DNA from: an uncultured Lachnospiraceae bacterium
GTDB taxonomy: Bacteria > Bacillota > Clostridia > Lachnospirales > Lachnospiraceae
Length of the DNA stretch: 64,000 nt
Assembly: GCA_947586255.1 (NCBI GenBank)
Contig: CANPXP010000003.1
Coordinates: forward strand, 47,369 to 111,368
Direction: 5' to 3'
Numbering within the stretch: the first letter of the stretch is position 1; each line of letters begins with the position of its first letter. Position numbers and translations under genes: made by a program. Positions 48,353 to 57,625 of the stretch are shown here, in pieces. The notes under the pieces are model-generated. The model saw only the letters and a program-made list of their open reading frames with translations, had not been told where the DNA came from and searched no databases.

Positions 48353-49063
48353 TCAGGAATAAAACACCTTTTGGTCTTCCAACCGCAGACACGCAAGACG
48401 GCCTCTGTACAGCGGATGATGCGTCGGAAAACCCGACCCGCAGTCGATCCCGATCCACGGATGAGCACCGCCGATGCTCACGGGAGACAGTTCCCCGTAT
48501 GCGCTCGTCAGATAACTGACCGGCGTATGTCCGAAGATCACCGTCTGTCCGATATCCGGCGGATCGGCCAGAATATCCCGCTCCCAGAGGGCAAATTCCA
48601 GTGCGCTGTCATGCTCGTTTTGCCCATACTTCTCATACAGTTCTATGGGCGCCGCGTGCACCAGCCTGTATCCTTCCACCTCTATATTGACGGGCAGCGC
48701 GTGCAGATAGTCCAGTATCCTTTTCTTCTCCTTCTGCGGCGTGCCAAACAGCCACGAGGTATGGGTAACTCTGCCGCCGTTGGCATACCAAAGCTGTATC
48801 CGGTCGTACAAAGACTCTTTTCCCACCTCGTCGCCCGGATATGGCTCATCCAGCGCCCGCAGCATCATCCATTCATGGTTGCCCAGAAGCATCTGCACAT
48901 TCGACATCTCCATGATGCGCCGCAGAATCTGTATCCCCGCCGGGTGACGATCGATCACATCGCCGAGGATATACAAAGTGTCGGCCGGCTTAAGCTCGAT
49001 CTGTTTCAGGATCGCCTCAAAATTCTCCAGATTGCCGTGGATATCCGACATAACATATTTCAC
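48353..49063 (-). CDS. Metallophosphoesterase (PrpA/ApaH-like)
   Basis: 236 residues. Calcineurin-like fold with MSDIHGNLENF (Asp7, His9), LGDVIDRHPAG, LLGNHEWMM, a metal His in VHAAP and FGHTPV. The order and spacing match bacterial PPP-type protein phosphatases and diadenosine tetraphosphatases; the real substrate cannot be told. It lies just outside the right att site, so before insertion it ended about 0.2 kb from the clpB promoter. TATAAT about 45 bases upstream is a likely -10. Confidence 0.9.
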   Translation of the reverse strand: MKYVMSDIHGNLENFEAILKQIELKPADTLYILGDVIDRHPAGIQILRRIMEMSNVQMLLGNHEWMMLRALDEPYPGDEVGKESLYDRIQLWYANGGRVTHTSWLFGTPQKEKKRILDYLHALPVNIEVEGYRLVHAAPIELYEKYGQNEHDSALEFALWERDILADPPDIGQTVIFGHTPVSYLTSAYGELSPVSIGGAHPWIGIDCGSGFPTHHPLYRGRLACLRLEDQKVFYS

Positions 49064-49156
49064 AACGTTTTCCTCCGTTTTCAGAGCCGTGGGCTCAACG
49101 TTCCGCCGCCTTATTATACCGTTATCAATTCCTCACAGATTATATTGCGACAAAGG

Positions 49157-50784
49157 TCACTGTTCCATCCTCGTTTCTCTGTATATGCCATGTGATGGCA
49201 GTTCTATACTATTCCCGTATAAATGATATGTTGTTGCATAACCAAAGCCCCCTAATTTTTCATACGAATCAAGAAACGGACAAAAAGAAAGTATTTTATC
49301 CAAAACAGTTCGCTGATCACAATTATTTTGGATACAAACAATCAGCTCTTGATCCATACAATATTCCTTGTTGTTTATAGCATCCATATTGTTGACATTC
49401 CAGAAAACAACACTGTTATATTGAGCAATTTCATTATAGGATTGCTGTATCTTCCATGCATCATCATAAATATCATCACAAATATAAATATAGACGCAAT
49501 TCATGTCCTTGTATTGTTTCACAACATTTAAAAAAGTTGTGCTACTGCTATACAAATATTCCCAAGGGCACTGCTCCCAACTGTCTACTATAGCAATACT
49601 TAGCAAAAGGGCGGCTGCTATATATTGATATCTTTTTCCCAAAAAATATTTTCCAAACTCATACACTATACATACAGTCCAAATCAATACAACCGCATAA
49701 ATAGGGAAAATATATCTGTCTACATTATAAACTGCCATTTTAGCTACAATCAAAAAGTAACAAATGCTTGGCAAAACCAGAAGAAACCAATCAAAATGTT
49801 CTATAAAGCTGCCTAATTCATTGCCCCTCCCCTTAGCTTTATGTCTAAAGAAGCCCCCAATCAGTAAAATTAAGATAAATACCGCCAAATAAGTAAACAA
49901 GTTTCCAAACAACTCTTTATTGATAATGTTATAAAATATTCCTAATCTCTCTGCATAATCTGCGAAATTCGTCAGATTACTGATAGACTGCTTGCCTCTT
50001 CCTTCCTCAAACATATGCTGTAGCATAGAGGGAAAAATCAACACAGAAACACAGCCTGCCACTCCCATGGACAATACCAACATTCCCAGCTGTTTATAGC
50101 TTTTTTTAATCAATAGATAAATTCCTGTAAAGAAACAACTAAAGAATAAATATACAATAAAATAATAGTGTGTCAGTGCACCAAATACCGAAACGACCGC
50201 TATGATTCCTATGCTCTCTAATGGGTTCTCCGTTTTTATCATCTTCAGCATCAAATAGGTAACATATGTCACAAAGAACAATGTCATGACATACATCCTT
50301 AAAAAAGCCAGATTTGACAGTATTCCCGCTGAACCGACAAAAATGATTGAGGCAGCCGAAATCGCCCAGTCGCTATGGGTCATTTCTGCAACAATTCTTC
50401 GAACACACCACAGTGTTAATACGGCAAAAACAATGTTGATGATTCCGGCATACCAAATACTGAATGTTCCTGGGAACAGTGAACAGATCATATGCAAAAT
50501 CAGATAATAGAGCGGTGGATGCGTATCCTTGCTCTGATTATACCAGACATTACGGATATTAATCCCCCCCCAGGCTGTACCGTCATATATTCTAAATAAA
50601 CTTCCTCTGCCGGTTCATAAATCTGGCCATCTTCTGGCCGCATTCCCCCTCCCTTTACGGAATTAGCTAAGACATAAGAAAAAATTTCATCCACATGAAA
50701 ATTTTCTTTGCAGCAAATTATTACAACTGACAAAGCAATCAAAATCAAGTAAATGTAACATCGTTTAATTATGCTTTTCACCAT
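49157..50784 (-). pseudogene. GT39-type membrane glycosyltransferase, out of frame at a G8 tract
   Basis: Two frames of one gene. The first (from ATG 50784, with GGGAGGG 9 bases upstream) gives a membrane helix and FHVDEIFSYVLANS, the acidic motif of dolichyl-phosphate-mannose-type transferases, and runs into eight G (50564-50571 as C on the plus strand). After it, the shifted frame reads NVWYNQSKDTHPPLYYLIL, the family signature, and continues with about 10 membrane helices to 49157. One extra G or two fewer G restores a protein of about 540 residues. AT-rich, unlike the neighbours, so probably acquired. It may be phase-variable rather than dead. Confidence 0.8.
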
Positions 50785-50888
50785 GCTTTCATTCCCTCCC
50801 AGAAATGCTCCTCCAGCTCCACTTCATGCATGTCCAACACGGACATAGCATTGCGGATCAGCAAAGGTTTGCCACGCCTTTCTCCTGT
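50778..50888 (-). pseudogene. Possible C-terminal remnant of a truncated gene
   Basis: An open stretch of 36 codons without a start (GKPLLIRNAMSVLDMHEVEL, then EEHFWEGMKAW) ends in a TGA that overlaps the glycosyltransferase ATG (ATGGTGA), as coupled genes do. Its upstream part is cut off by the hairpin and relic at 50891-51160. It reads like the end of a protein, perhaps another glycosyltransferase, but no family can be named. Confidence 0.4.
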
Positions 50889-50890
50889 TT

Positions 50891-50940
50891 AAAAATAGGA
50901 ACCCTGATATAAAGACAAACCTACACTTTTTATCAGGATT
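50891..50940 (-). terminator. Hairpin after the Rpn-like relic
   Basis: Arms AACCCTGATATAAAG (50900-50914) and CTTTTTATCAGGATT (50926-50940) pair at 13 of 15 positions; on the minus strand CCTATTTTT follows. The same kind of hairpin follows the related gene at 63.6 kb. Confidence 0.55.
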
Positions 50941-50941
50941 C

Positions 50942-51160
50942 TTATAAGCAATTATTTAATTGTTCACACCACGACCACTTACAAACGGGGAACTGTTCGC
51001 CTGCCGCTTCTTGACAGTGCCAGCACTTACTTACTTTCGCAGCAGGCTCTACAGAAGATATACGGTTTTCCATACTTTTTATACCTTTTTCTATGCTTTC
51101 TTCAAGTTCCGCCCTGTGGTTCGCTTGATCTGCATAGTACGGCATAAAGCCCGTATACGA
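50942..51160 (-). pseudogene. Degenerate tail of an Rpn/PD-(D/E)XK-type nuclease gene
   Basis: Reads YYADQANHRAELEESIEKG, then, after a missing segment, ISSVEPAAKVSKCWH. The gene at 63614-64000 has YYADLADHRAECEES and ISSEEAAEKV in the same order, so this is a shortened, decayed copy of that tail. The region from here to the DegV promoter (51161-51300) is AT-rich with nothing else I can support. Confidence 0.55.
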
Positions 51161-51314
51161 AATATAAGAATTGCGGGTATTGCTTTTACCATTTTCTGCA
51201 TTATAGCAAAGCTGCGCAGAATTAACAAGTGAATTTCTCTAAATATAATAGTAGTCTCAAATTTCAATTTCAGTACCAAAACGAAAATCGCAAAAAGGGG
51301 TTCCATTTTCCATT

Positions 51315-51339
51315 ATATGTAGTATAATAAACTACATAT
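51315..51339. promoter_or_regulatory. Promoter and inverted-repeat operator of the DegV gene
   Basis: A perfect -10 TATAAT (51323-51328) lies within a perfect 9-bp inverted repeat, ATATGTAGT/ACTACATAT (51315-51323 and 51331-51339, 7-base loop). No good -35 is seen at 17 bases. The overlap of repeat and -10 suggests a repressor site. Confidence 0.55.
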
Positions 51340-51394
51340 CAGAATGTCCATATTGCTATAGAGATGTTTTAAATATTTTACGGAGGTCAACTGT

Positions 51395-52291
51395 ATGTAC
51401 CAGATCATCAGCGACGGTTCCTGCGATCTGCCGCAGGAGCTTGCCAGAGAAAAGAATGTCGACGTGATCCCCTTTTATGTATCTTTCGACGACGAGACTT
51501 TCTACAAGGAAATCGAGGAGATGCCGATACGGGAATTCTATGAGAAGATGGTGGAGCACGAGAATGTGATTTTTCCGAAATCTTCCCTGCCGTCGATCGA
51601 GGATTACCAGAACACCTTTGAAAAGTATGTGAAGCAGGGCATTGCGATCATCTGCATCTGTATCACCACCAAGTTCAGCGGCTCTTATCAGGCGGCCATG
51701 AACGCGAAAAATATCCTGCTCGAAACCTATCCGGAGGCCAGAATCACAGTCATCGACTCCAGGATCAACACTGTCCTGCAGGGGCTCTATGTGCTGGAGG
51801 CGGCCAAGCTGAAAGAGCAGGGCATACCTTACGACGAGACCATCAAGCGGCTTCTTGCGATTCGTGACAGCGGGCGGATCTTTTTTACTGTGGGAAATGT
51901 AGACTATCTCAAGCACGGCGGCCGGATCGGCAAGCTCTCTTCACTCGCCGCGTCCCTGCTTGGCATCCGGCCTCTGATCACCCTAAAGGAGGGCGAGATC
52001 TTCCCCTCCGGCATTGCGAGAAGCCGCCGGAAATCTCTGGAGGCTGTCATGAATCTTCTGGACAACCATATCAAGGCGCTGCAGCAGCAAGGGGAAAACA
52101 TGAAAGATTATATCGTGGACATCGGATTCGGATATGACATTCATGAGGCGGAGGAGTTTCTCTCCGAGACGAAAAAGCGCTTCGGAGACGTTCTGGATGT
52201 GGACAGCATTCATCTGTATCAGATTGGCGCGGCGATTTCCGTGCACACGGGTCCCTATCCGCTTGGCTACGGCTTTCTGAAAAAGGCCTGA
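51395..52291 (+). CDS. DegV-family fatty-acid-binding protein
   Basis: 298 residues. DegV/FakB fold: MYQIISDGSCDLPQEL, TTKFSGSYQAAMNA (acyl-binding Thr/Ser loop), and YLKHGGRIGKLSSLAASLLG, where the ligand carboxylate is bound. FakB proteins hold fatty acids for phosphorylation by FakA. No fakA is in the window. ACGGAGG precedes the ATG. A 60-base gap separates it from the acyltransferase gene. Confidence 0.94.
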   Translation: MYQIISDGSCDLPQELAREKNVDVIPFYVSFDDETFYKEIEEMPIREFYEKMVEHENVIFPKSSLPSIEDYQNTFEKYVKQGIAIICICITTKFSGSYQAAMNAKNILLETYPEARITVIDSRINTVLQGLYVLEAAKLKEQGIPYDETIKRLLAIRDSGRIFFTVGNVDYLKHGGRIGKLSSLAASLLGIRPLITLKEGEIFPSGIARSRRKSLEAVMNLLDNHIKALQQQGENMKDYIVDIGFGYDIHEAEEFLSETKKRFGDVLDVDSIHLYQIGAAISVHTGPYPLGYGFLKKA

Positions 52292-52350
52292 TTTTCAATT
52301 TCCGTCAGAGCAAATTTGATGTGCAAAATCACTTATATGGATCGCTTTAT

Positions 52351-53403
52351 ATGGGAAAACAACGCAACCTTGAAATTAATCTTCTTAAATTTATATCGCT
52401 CGTATTGATTCTTCTGATTCATGAAAAACTTCCGGGTAGAGCCGGGCTTGCGGCCGCCGGGATCGCATCTCTCGGCGTCCCCACGTTCTTTATGATATCG
52501 GGCTATTTTGCCTGCGGAAGTTCGGCAGACGCCCTAAAGGCAAGGGCACTCCGCATCTTAAAGCTCGCGGTTCTTGCCAACGTTATCTATCTGGTCTGGG
52601 ATCTTCTGGCGGAATCGACGCTGCGGCCCGATACGGTCATGATCTGGCTGAGGCAAAATTGCTCCTTCAAGCGTCTGCTGGTCCTGCTGCTGACCAATGA
52701 GTCGCCTTTGCGCGGTCATCTCTGGTTCCTTGGCGCGTTGCTGTATGGATATCTTTATCTGCTGTTTATCCTGTATTCAAACGGAAAGCTCCCGAGCGTC
52801 ATACGTTCACGTATCGGAATCATTCGCTATCTACAGATCAGTTCTGCGTTCCTGCTGTTTGCGAATCTGACCCTGGGAGAGCTGCTCACTGCATGTGGAA
52901 TCAACAAACAGATTCCTTATATCCGAAATTGGCTGTTTTGTGCCCTGCCGTTCATGAGCATCGGCTATCTGATTCATCACGGAGAGTCCTATATTGTAAG
53001 TACCGTCAAAAAACCGGCAGTGTTCCGGCTTTTTATAGCCTTACTCATCCTGTCGTTCCCAGCTGCCATAGCCGAAACTGTGTTTGTACCAAACGGCACG
53101 ATTTATCTTTCCAGCATCATTGCATGCATTGTCATGTTTCTGCTTGCCATCGCTCAAAAGGGCCGGCTGAAAAATCCGCTGCTCATTCATCTGGGAAATT
53201 TTGCCGACCGCTATGGGCTCTGGATCTATATTCTGCAGATTATGGTCATTAAAATGCTGCACGGCTTATGGGAGCAGCTCAGTTTTACGCAACACACGCT
53301 CTTTCTCTGGTGCAAACCCTTCATCGCATTCATTGTCACCACACTGTGTGCGGTACTTATCACGGAGCTGCAAAGGGTCTGCCGAAAAGCTATTTCAAAA
53401 TAA
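52351..53403 (+). CDS. Acyltransferase family 3 membrane protein (OafA-like)
   Basis: About 350 residues with 10 or so membrane helices. LEINLLKFISLVLILLIHEK carries the conserved helix-1 His, and GVPTFFMISGYF and LRGHLWFLGALLYGYL are family motifs. Such proteins move acetyl or succinyl groups across the membrane onto surface glycans. The start is uncertain: ATG 52351 (weak GGATCG site) or GTG 52321. The 3' end overlaps the convergent aldo/keto reductase gene by 14 bases. Confidence 0.85.
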   Translation: MGKQRNLEINLLKFISLVLILLIHEKLPGRAGLAAAGIASLGVPTFFMISGYFACGSSADALKARALRILKLAVLANVIYLVWDLLAESTLRPDTVMIWLRQNCSFKRLLVLLLTNESPLRGHLWFLGALLYGYLYLLFILYSNGKLPSVIRSRIGIIRYLQISSAFLLFANLTLGELLTACGINKQIPYIRNWLFCALPFMSIGYLIHHGESYIVSTVKKPAVFRLFIALLILSFPAAIAETVFVPNGTIYLSSIIACIVMFLLAIAQKGRLKNPLLIHLGNFADRYGLWIYILQIMVIKMLHGLWEQLSFTQHTLFLWCKPFIAFIVTTLCAVLITELQRVCRKAISK

Positions 53404-54565
53404 TCTTCCGGGCGATGTCGATACCAACCTTGTAGGACAGCGGTCTGAGCGCGCGATCGGCCTCCTTCAGTTTCTCGCGGACAGGCAGATGCTGAGGGCA
53501 GTGCTTCTCGCACAGGCCGCAGCCCGCACACTGGGATGCAAAACCCGGTTCCTTGCGCATTCCCATGTTCTGCGCGAATTCAAAACGCGCGGAGGACTTT
53601 TTTTCCATGTACATCAGATTATAATAGTAGAAATTGCCGGGGATATCCACGCCCTTCGGGCAGGGCATACAATATCGACAGCCCGTACAGCCCACCTTTT
53701 CCCTCTCCCGGATAATCTTCCTGATCCGCTCGACAATCTCCAGCTCCTCTTCTGCAAGATCGCCCGGTTCCGCCTCGGACGCGATCCTGATATTCTCCTC
53801 CACCATCGCCTCGGAATTCATGCCTGAGAGGACGCACGTCACCTCCGGCTGATTCCACAGCCAGCGCAGTCCCAACTCGGCCGGGCTGTAACCTTTGCTG
53901 TCCTCCGCCAGCGCCTGCTTCGCCCTGTCCGGCAGATTCACCAGCTTGCCGCCGCGCAGCGGTTCCATGATGATGACGGGGATTCCCTTCTGCGCCGCCG
54001 CCTGAAGTCCGCGCCTTCCCGCCTGGGTGTGCTCATCCAGATAATTGTACTGAATCTGACAGAAATCCCAGTCATAGGCGTCCAGAATCTTCAGGAACAT
54101 CTCCGTCTCGCCGTGGTAGGAGAAGCCAATATTGCGGATACGCCCCGCCTGCTTCTGCCGCGCGATCCAGTCCTCGATCCCCAGCGTCTTCAGGTGTTCC
54201 CACTCTGCATAGTCCGTGAACATATGCATCAGATAATAGTCGATATACCCCGTGCGCAGACGGGAGAGTTCCTCGTCGAAGGTCTTGTCGATCGCGGCGG
54301 CTGAACGTATGACATACTGCGGCAGCTTAGTCGCGATGTACACTCTGTCGCGGCACTTGTTTTGCTCGAGAATCCTCCCCAGACACTCCTCGCTGCCCGG
54401 ATAGACATACGCAGTATCAAAGTAATTGACGCCCTGCCCGATCGCGAGCATGACCTCGCGCTCCGCTTTTTCATAGTCGATCGCATTGCCTTTTCTGCTG
54501 AATCTCATGCAGCCGTAGCCAAGCTGCGAAATCTGATTGCCATACCGGTCAGCTCTGTATTTCAT
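53390..54565 (-). CDS. Aldo/keto reductase with C-terminal ferredoxin domain (second copy)
   Basis: 391 residues, same architecture as the gene at 37.1-38.2 kb: AKR barrel (GYGCMRFSR, FDTAYVYPGSEE, IIMEPLRGGKLVNL) plus Fe-S motifs (CTGCRYCMPCP and CAGCGLCEKHCP). The first motif has one residue fewer between its last Cys pair than the paralogue. Start at MKYRADRYG (54565), with AGGAGGGAATCC upstream. Probably a flavin-independent, ferredoxin-linked reductase of anaerobic metabolism; substrate unknown. Confidence 0.93.
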   Translation of the reverse strand: MKYRADRYGNQISQLGYGCMRFSRKGNAIDYEKAEREVMLAIGQGVNYFDTAYVYPGSEECLGRILEQNKCRDRVYIATKLPQYVIRSAAAIDKTFDEELSRLRTGYIDYYLMHMFTDYAEWEHLKTLGIEDWIARQKQAGRIRNIGFSYHGETEMFLKILDAYDWDFCQIQYNYLDEHTQAGRRGLQAAAQKGIPVIIMEPLRGGKLVNLPDRAKQALAEDSKGYSPAELGLRWLWNQPEVTCVLSGMNSEAMVEENIRIASEAEPGDLAEEELEIVERIRKIIREREKVGCTGCRYCMPCPKGVDIPGNFYYYNLMYMEKKSSARFEFAQNMGMRKEPGFASQCAGCGLCEKHCPQHLPVREKLKEADRALRPLSYKVGIDIARKIILK

Positions 54566-54821
54566 GGATTCCCTCCTGTCGCGCTGCGCTCCCTCTGCCC
54601 GTAAGCAGCCCAGCACATCTCTCCGCCGCTCACTGTCACTTATGATTATAAGCCCAAATCAGCGATTGAGCAACCGCAAACCGCCTGTCGTCAGGACGGC
54701 AAGGCGCAGAACCGCCGTCCGCATCTTGAATTTTTCTTCTATTAGGAGTAAAATAAATTGAATTCGCGGCCGCCCTTCTGCGGGGCGGTTTATCAAAAAC
54801 GAAAGAAAGGATATGGGCACA
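54566..54821. promoter_or_regulatory. Region between divergent reductase and OFA genes, with OFA promoter
   Basis: TTGAAT (54726-54731) and TAAAAT (54749-54754), 17 bases apart, form a plus-strand promoter for the transporter gene. Between it and the start is a hairpin CCGCCC/GGGCGG (54770-54788) that may affect the leader. No gene is seen here. Confidence 0.55.
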
Positions 54822-56132
54822 ATGAAAAAAAATGAAAACAAGTGGCTGCGCGCCGCCATTCCGGCGCTCTTGCTCCACTGCAGCATCGGTACGGTGTACT
54901 GCTGGTCGATTTTCAGTCAGGAGATAGCGGATTACATCGGCTTCTCCAAAGGCGCTACGGAGTGGGCGTTCAGCTTCGCGATCTTCTTCCTTGGCATGTC
55001 GGCGGCATTCCTCGGCAACGTGGTGGAAAAGGACATCCACAAGTCCTCCCTGATCGCGGCGATCTGCTTCGCGCTGGGCATGGCTGGCACCGGTTTCTTC
55101 ATCTACTACGGCGGTCTGCACCAGCACAATCCGCTAGCCTTGGTCGGCATCTACATAAGCTATGGCTTCATCATGGGTATCGGTCTGGGAACAGGCTATC
55201 TATCCCCCGTCAAGACGCTGATGCTCTGGTTTGAGGACAGGAAGGGTCTGGCTACAGGTCTTGCGGTAGCTGGCTTCGGCGCCGCCAAGGCAATCGCGAG
55301 CCCGATCATGCAGGCGATGCTCGACAATCTGGGCGAGGGCGGCATCTACAAGATGTTCTGGATTCTCGCGTGCGTGTACTTCGTGATGATGTTTGCGGGG
55401 CATCTTCTTCTGAAGAAGCCCGAGGGCTGGCACGAGCCGCAGACGAAGGAGAAAGGCCAGGGCATTATCTCCGTCATCAAGACAAGGCCGATCACCAACT
55501 ATGTCGGCATCTGGGTGATGTTCTACATCAATATCACCTGCGGTTTGGCGCTGATCTCCCAGAAGAAGATGATCGTAAAGTGTATCGGTCTGGCAGGCGT
55601 GGTAGGCATCATCTCCACCATCTCCGCGATCTTCAACGCGGGCGGCCGTCTGGGCTTCTCCGCATGGGCTGACACGATGAAGGACAGAAACACGATCTAT
55701 AAGCTGATCTTCATCCTCTCCATCGTATTCACGGGACTGGTTATGATCACCGGCGGCATCAAGAACGGCGAGGGCAACATCCTGCTGACGATCCTTGTTC
55801 TGGGTCTGATCTTCGTAGTCAACGCGGGTTACGGCGGCGGTTTCTCGAACGTGCCGACACTGCTCTCCGACCACTACGGCATGGGCAGCATCAGCGCCCT
55901 GCACGGCGTGACCCTGTCCGCTTGGGCTTTTGCGGGTCTGACGGGCAACCAGATCGCCAACTTCATCGTAAACCGCACGGGTGAGTTTGTCACGGACGCG
56001 CACGGCAACAGCATCAATCCTGTAGGTTATCAGAACGTTCTGTACTTCACGATCGTTCTCTACATCATCGCGCTGTGCCTGAGCGTATTCCTGGTGCGGC
56101 CGATGGATAAGGATAAGAAAGCTAACGCATAG
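54822..56132 (+). CDS. OFA-family MFS transporter (oxalate/formate antiporter type)
   Basis: 436 residues, 12 membrane helices. It has the OFA features CSIGTVYCWSIFSQEIADYI in helix 1 and GIGLGTGYLSPVKTLMLWFE in helix 4, and a long hydrophilic loop between helices 6 and 7. Members move small organic anions such as formate, oxalate or lactate; the substrate cannot be told here. Start at the second ATG (54822), 10 bases after AAAGGA. Own promoter and terminator. Confidence 0.92.
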   Translation: MKKNENKWLRAAIPALLLHCSIGTVYCWSIFSQEIADYIGFSKGATEWAFSFAIFFLGMSAAFLGNVVEKDIHKSSLIAAICFALGMAGTGFFIYYGGLHQHNPLALVGIYISYGFIMGIGLGTGYLSPVKTLMLWFEDRKGLATGLAVAGFGAAKAIASPIMQAMLDNLGEGGIYKMFWILACVYFVMMFAGHLLLKKPEGWHEPQTKEKGQGIISVIKTRPITNYVGIWVMFYINITCGLALISQKKMIVKCIGLAGVVGIISTISAIFNAGGRLGFSAWADTMKDRNTIYKLIFILSIVFTGLVMITGGIKNGEGNILLTILVLGLIFVVNAGYGGGFSNVPTLLSDHYGMGSISALHGVTLSAWAFAGLTGNQIANFIVNRTGEFVTDAHGNSINPVGYQNVLYFTIVLYIIALCLSVFLVRPMDKDKKANA

Positions 56133-56144
56133 TTTCATTTCTCA

Positions 56145-56187
56145 AAGGGCGGCGCATCGCTTTGTCGATACGCCGCTCTTTTATTTT
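56145..56187 (+). terminator. Intrinsic terminator after the OFA gene
   Basis: Stem GGGCGGCG-C-ATCG with CGAT-A-CGCCGCTC (from 56147 to 56178), then TTTTATTTTG. Confidence 0.8.
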
Positions 56188-56219
56188 GTGAATATGTGGT
56201 TTTATCTGTCATATTTTTT

Positions 56220-56294
56220 AGAAAAATGTGATTTTTTTGATTATAATTCTCAGAAAAATGTGAAAATCAGGATTGTTTTTCTCAGAAAAATGTG
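56220..56294 (+). repeat. Three AGAAAAATGTG repeats at exact 32-bp period
   Basis: Copies at 56220-56230, 56252-56262 and 56284-56294. The last two share a longer core, CTCAGAAAAATGTG. The third sits between a possible -35 TTGTTT (56273-56278) and -10 TACCTT (56296-56301). Likely protein-binding sites upstream of the ATPase gene. Confidence 0.6.
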
Positions 56295-56328
56295 TTACCT
56301 TGAATGTGCCGAGAAAGGAGGTCTCCGG

Positions 56329-57621
56329 ATGAATCGAACCGCAATGCAGGAACTGATCCGTTGGAAATCCGACGCCGACCGCAAACCCATGGTACTGAAA
56401 GGCGCCAGACAGGTCGGTAAGACATGGCTTATGAAGGAATTTGGCCAAAATTATTACGACGACTTCGTATACTTTAACTTCGACGAGGATTCGGAATTGA
56501 AATCTGTCTTTATGGCAAACAAGAATCCTCGCAGGATCGTGGAACTTCTGTCCCTGATTGCCGGCCGCAAAATTCTTCCGGGTCGGACGCTGATCATCTT
56601 CGACGAGATTCAGGAATGTCCTGAGGCTCTAAATACACTGAAATATTTCAGGGAAAAGGCAAATGAGTACCATGTCATTGCCGCCGGCAGTCTGCTCGGC
56701 ACGCTTCTGGCACAGCCCAAATCATACCCTGTCGGCATGGTCAATCTGCTGCACATATACCCGCTGTCTTTTGACGAATTTCTCCGGGCCACGGATGAAA
56801 CTCTGTATGAATATTATCACGACATTCCAAAAGGCAGAGCCGTCGAAGAAATCTTTCACACCCGCCTCGCAGAAGCTTGCAGCCACTATTTTATTATCGG
56901 TGGGATGCCGGAATGCGTTGCCTCATGGAGCAAATACAAGGCGCCGGAAAAAATCACGCAGATCCAGCAGGAATTGGTGGAAATCTATGAAAATGATTTT
57001 TCCAAACACAACGGCAAAGTCAACAGCGGAAGAATCCTGATGGTATTTCGCAGCATTCCCTCGCAGTTAGCCAAGCCAAACGAAAAATTTATGTACGGCG
57101 CTGTCCGTGAAGGCGGCCGCGCAAGAGATTTTGAGGAGGCGATCGAATGGCTGGTCAGCGCCGGAATCCTGAACAGAGTCTATAATGTATCCAAACCGGA
57201 GCATCCGCTGTCAGCCTTTGACAAGCTCGACAGTTTTAAGCTTTTTATGTTTGACACCGGGCTGTTAAAATACATGGCCGGCATCGACAACAGCGCCATT
57301 CTCTTAAAAAGCGATTACCAATTCAAGGGGCCTTTGACGGAAAACTATATTTTACAGCAGCTGCAGGGACAATTTCCCATTGCCCCGCGATATTACGCGG
57401 ACAAAAACAGTGAAATCGATTTTATTCTTCAACATGGCACAGAGATCATCCCTATAGAAGTCAAAAGCGGAGAAAATAAATCCGCCCCCTCTTTTAAGCG
57501 CTATATTGCAGACAAGCGTCCCGCTTGCGCCATACGCTACTCCAAAAGAGGCTATACAACCGACGGACTTATCACCAACATACCGCTCTATCTCGCCGGA
57601 AAGACATCTTCTCTCCTGTAA
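56329..57621 (+). CDS. AAA ATPase with DUF4143 domain
   Basis: 430 residues. N-terminal AAA_14 domain with Walker A LKGARQVGKTWLM (about 23-35) and Walker B TLIIFDEIQECPEALNT, then DUF4143 (about 200-370), which has a nuclease-like end (NSEIDFILQHGTEIIPIEVK, a D-x(n)-EVK pattern as in PD-(D/E)XK enzymes). The family is patchily distributed and of unknown role; defence or toxin-type functions have been suggested. Start at MNRTAMQEL (56329), with AGGAGG upstream. Ends 4 bases before the convergent ABC gene. Confidence 0.9.
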   Translation: MNRTAMQELIRWKSDADRKPMVLKGARQVGKTWLMKEFGQNYYDDFVYFNFDEDSELKSVFMANKNPRRIVELLSLIAGRKILPGRTLIIFDEIQECPEALNTLKYFREKANEYHVIAAGSLLGTLLAQPKSYPVGMVNLLHIYPLSFDEFLRATDETLYEYYHDIPKGRAVEEIFHTRLAEACSHYFIIGGMPECVASWSKYKAPEKITQIQQELVEIYENDFSKHNGKVNSGRILMVFRSIPSQLAKPNEKFMYGAVREGGRARDFEEAIEWLVSAGILNRVYNVSKPEHPLSAFDKLDSFKLFMFDTGLLKYMAGIDNSAILLKSDYQFKGPLTENYILQQLQGQFPIAPRYYADKNSEIDFILQHGTEIIPIEVKSGENKSAPSFKRYIADKRPACAIRYSKRGYTTDGLITNIPLYLAGKTSSLL

Positions 57622-57625
57622 AATC

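Noticed and set aside
51091..51306. Short hydrophobic open frame on the minus strand upstream of the Rpn relic
   Set aside because: It is in a different frame from the relic, has no ribosome site and resembles random AT-rich translation.
56188..56328. Upstream extension of the DUF4143 ATPase by 47 codons
   Set aside because: This stretch is made of the 32-bp-period repeats and promoter-like DNA; the AGGAGG directly before 56329 marks the real start.
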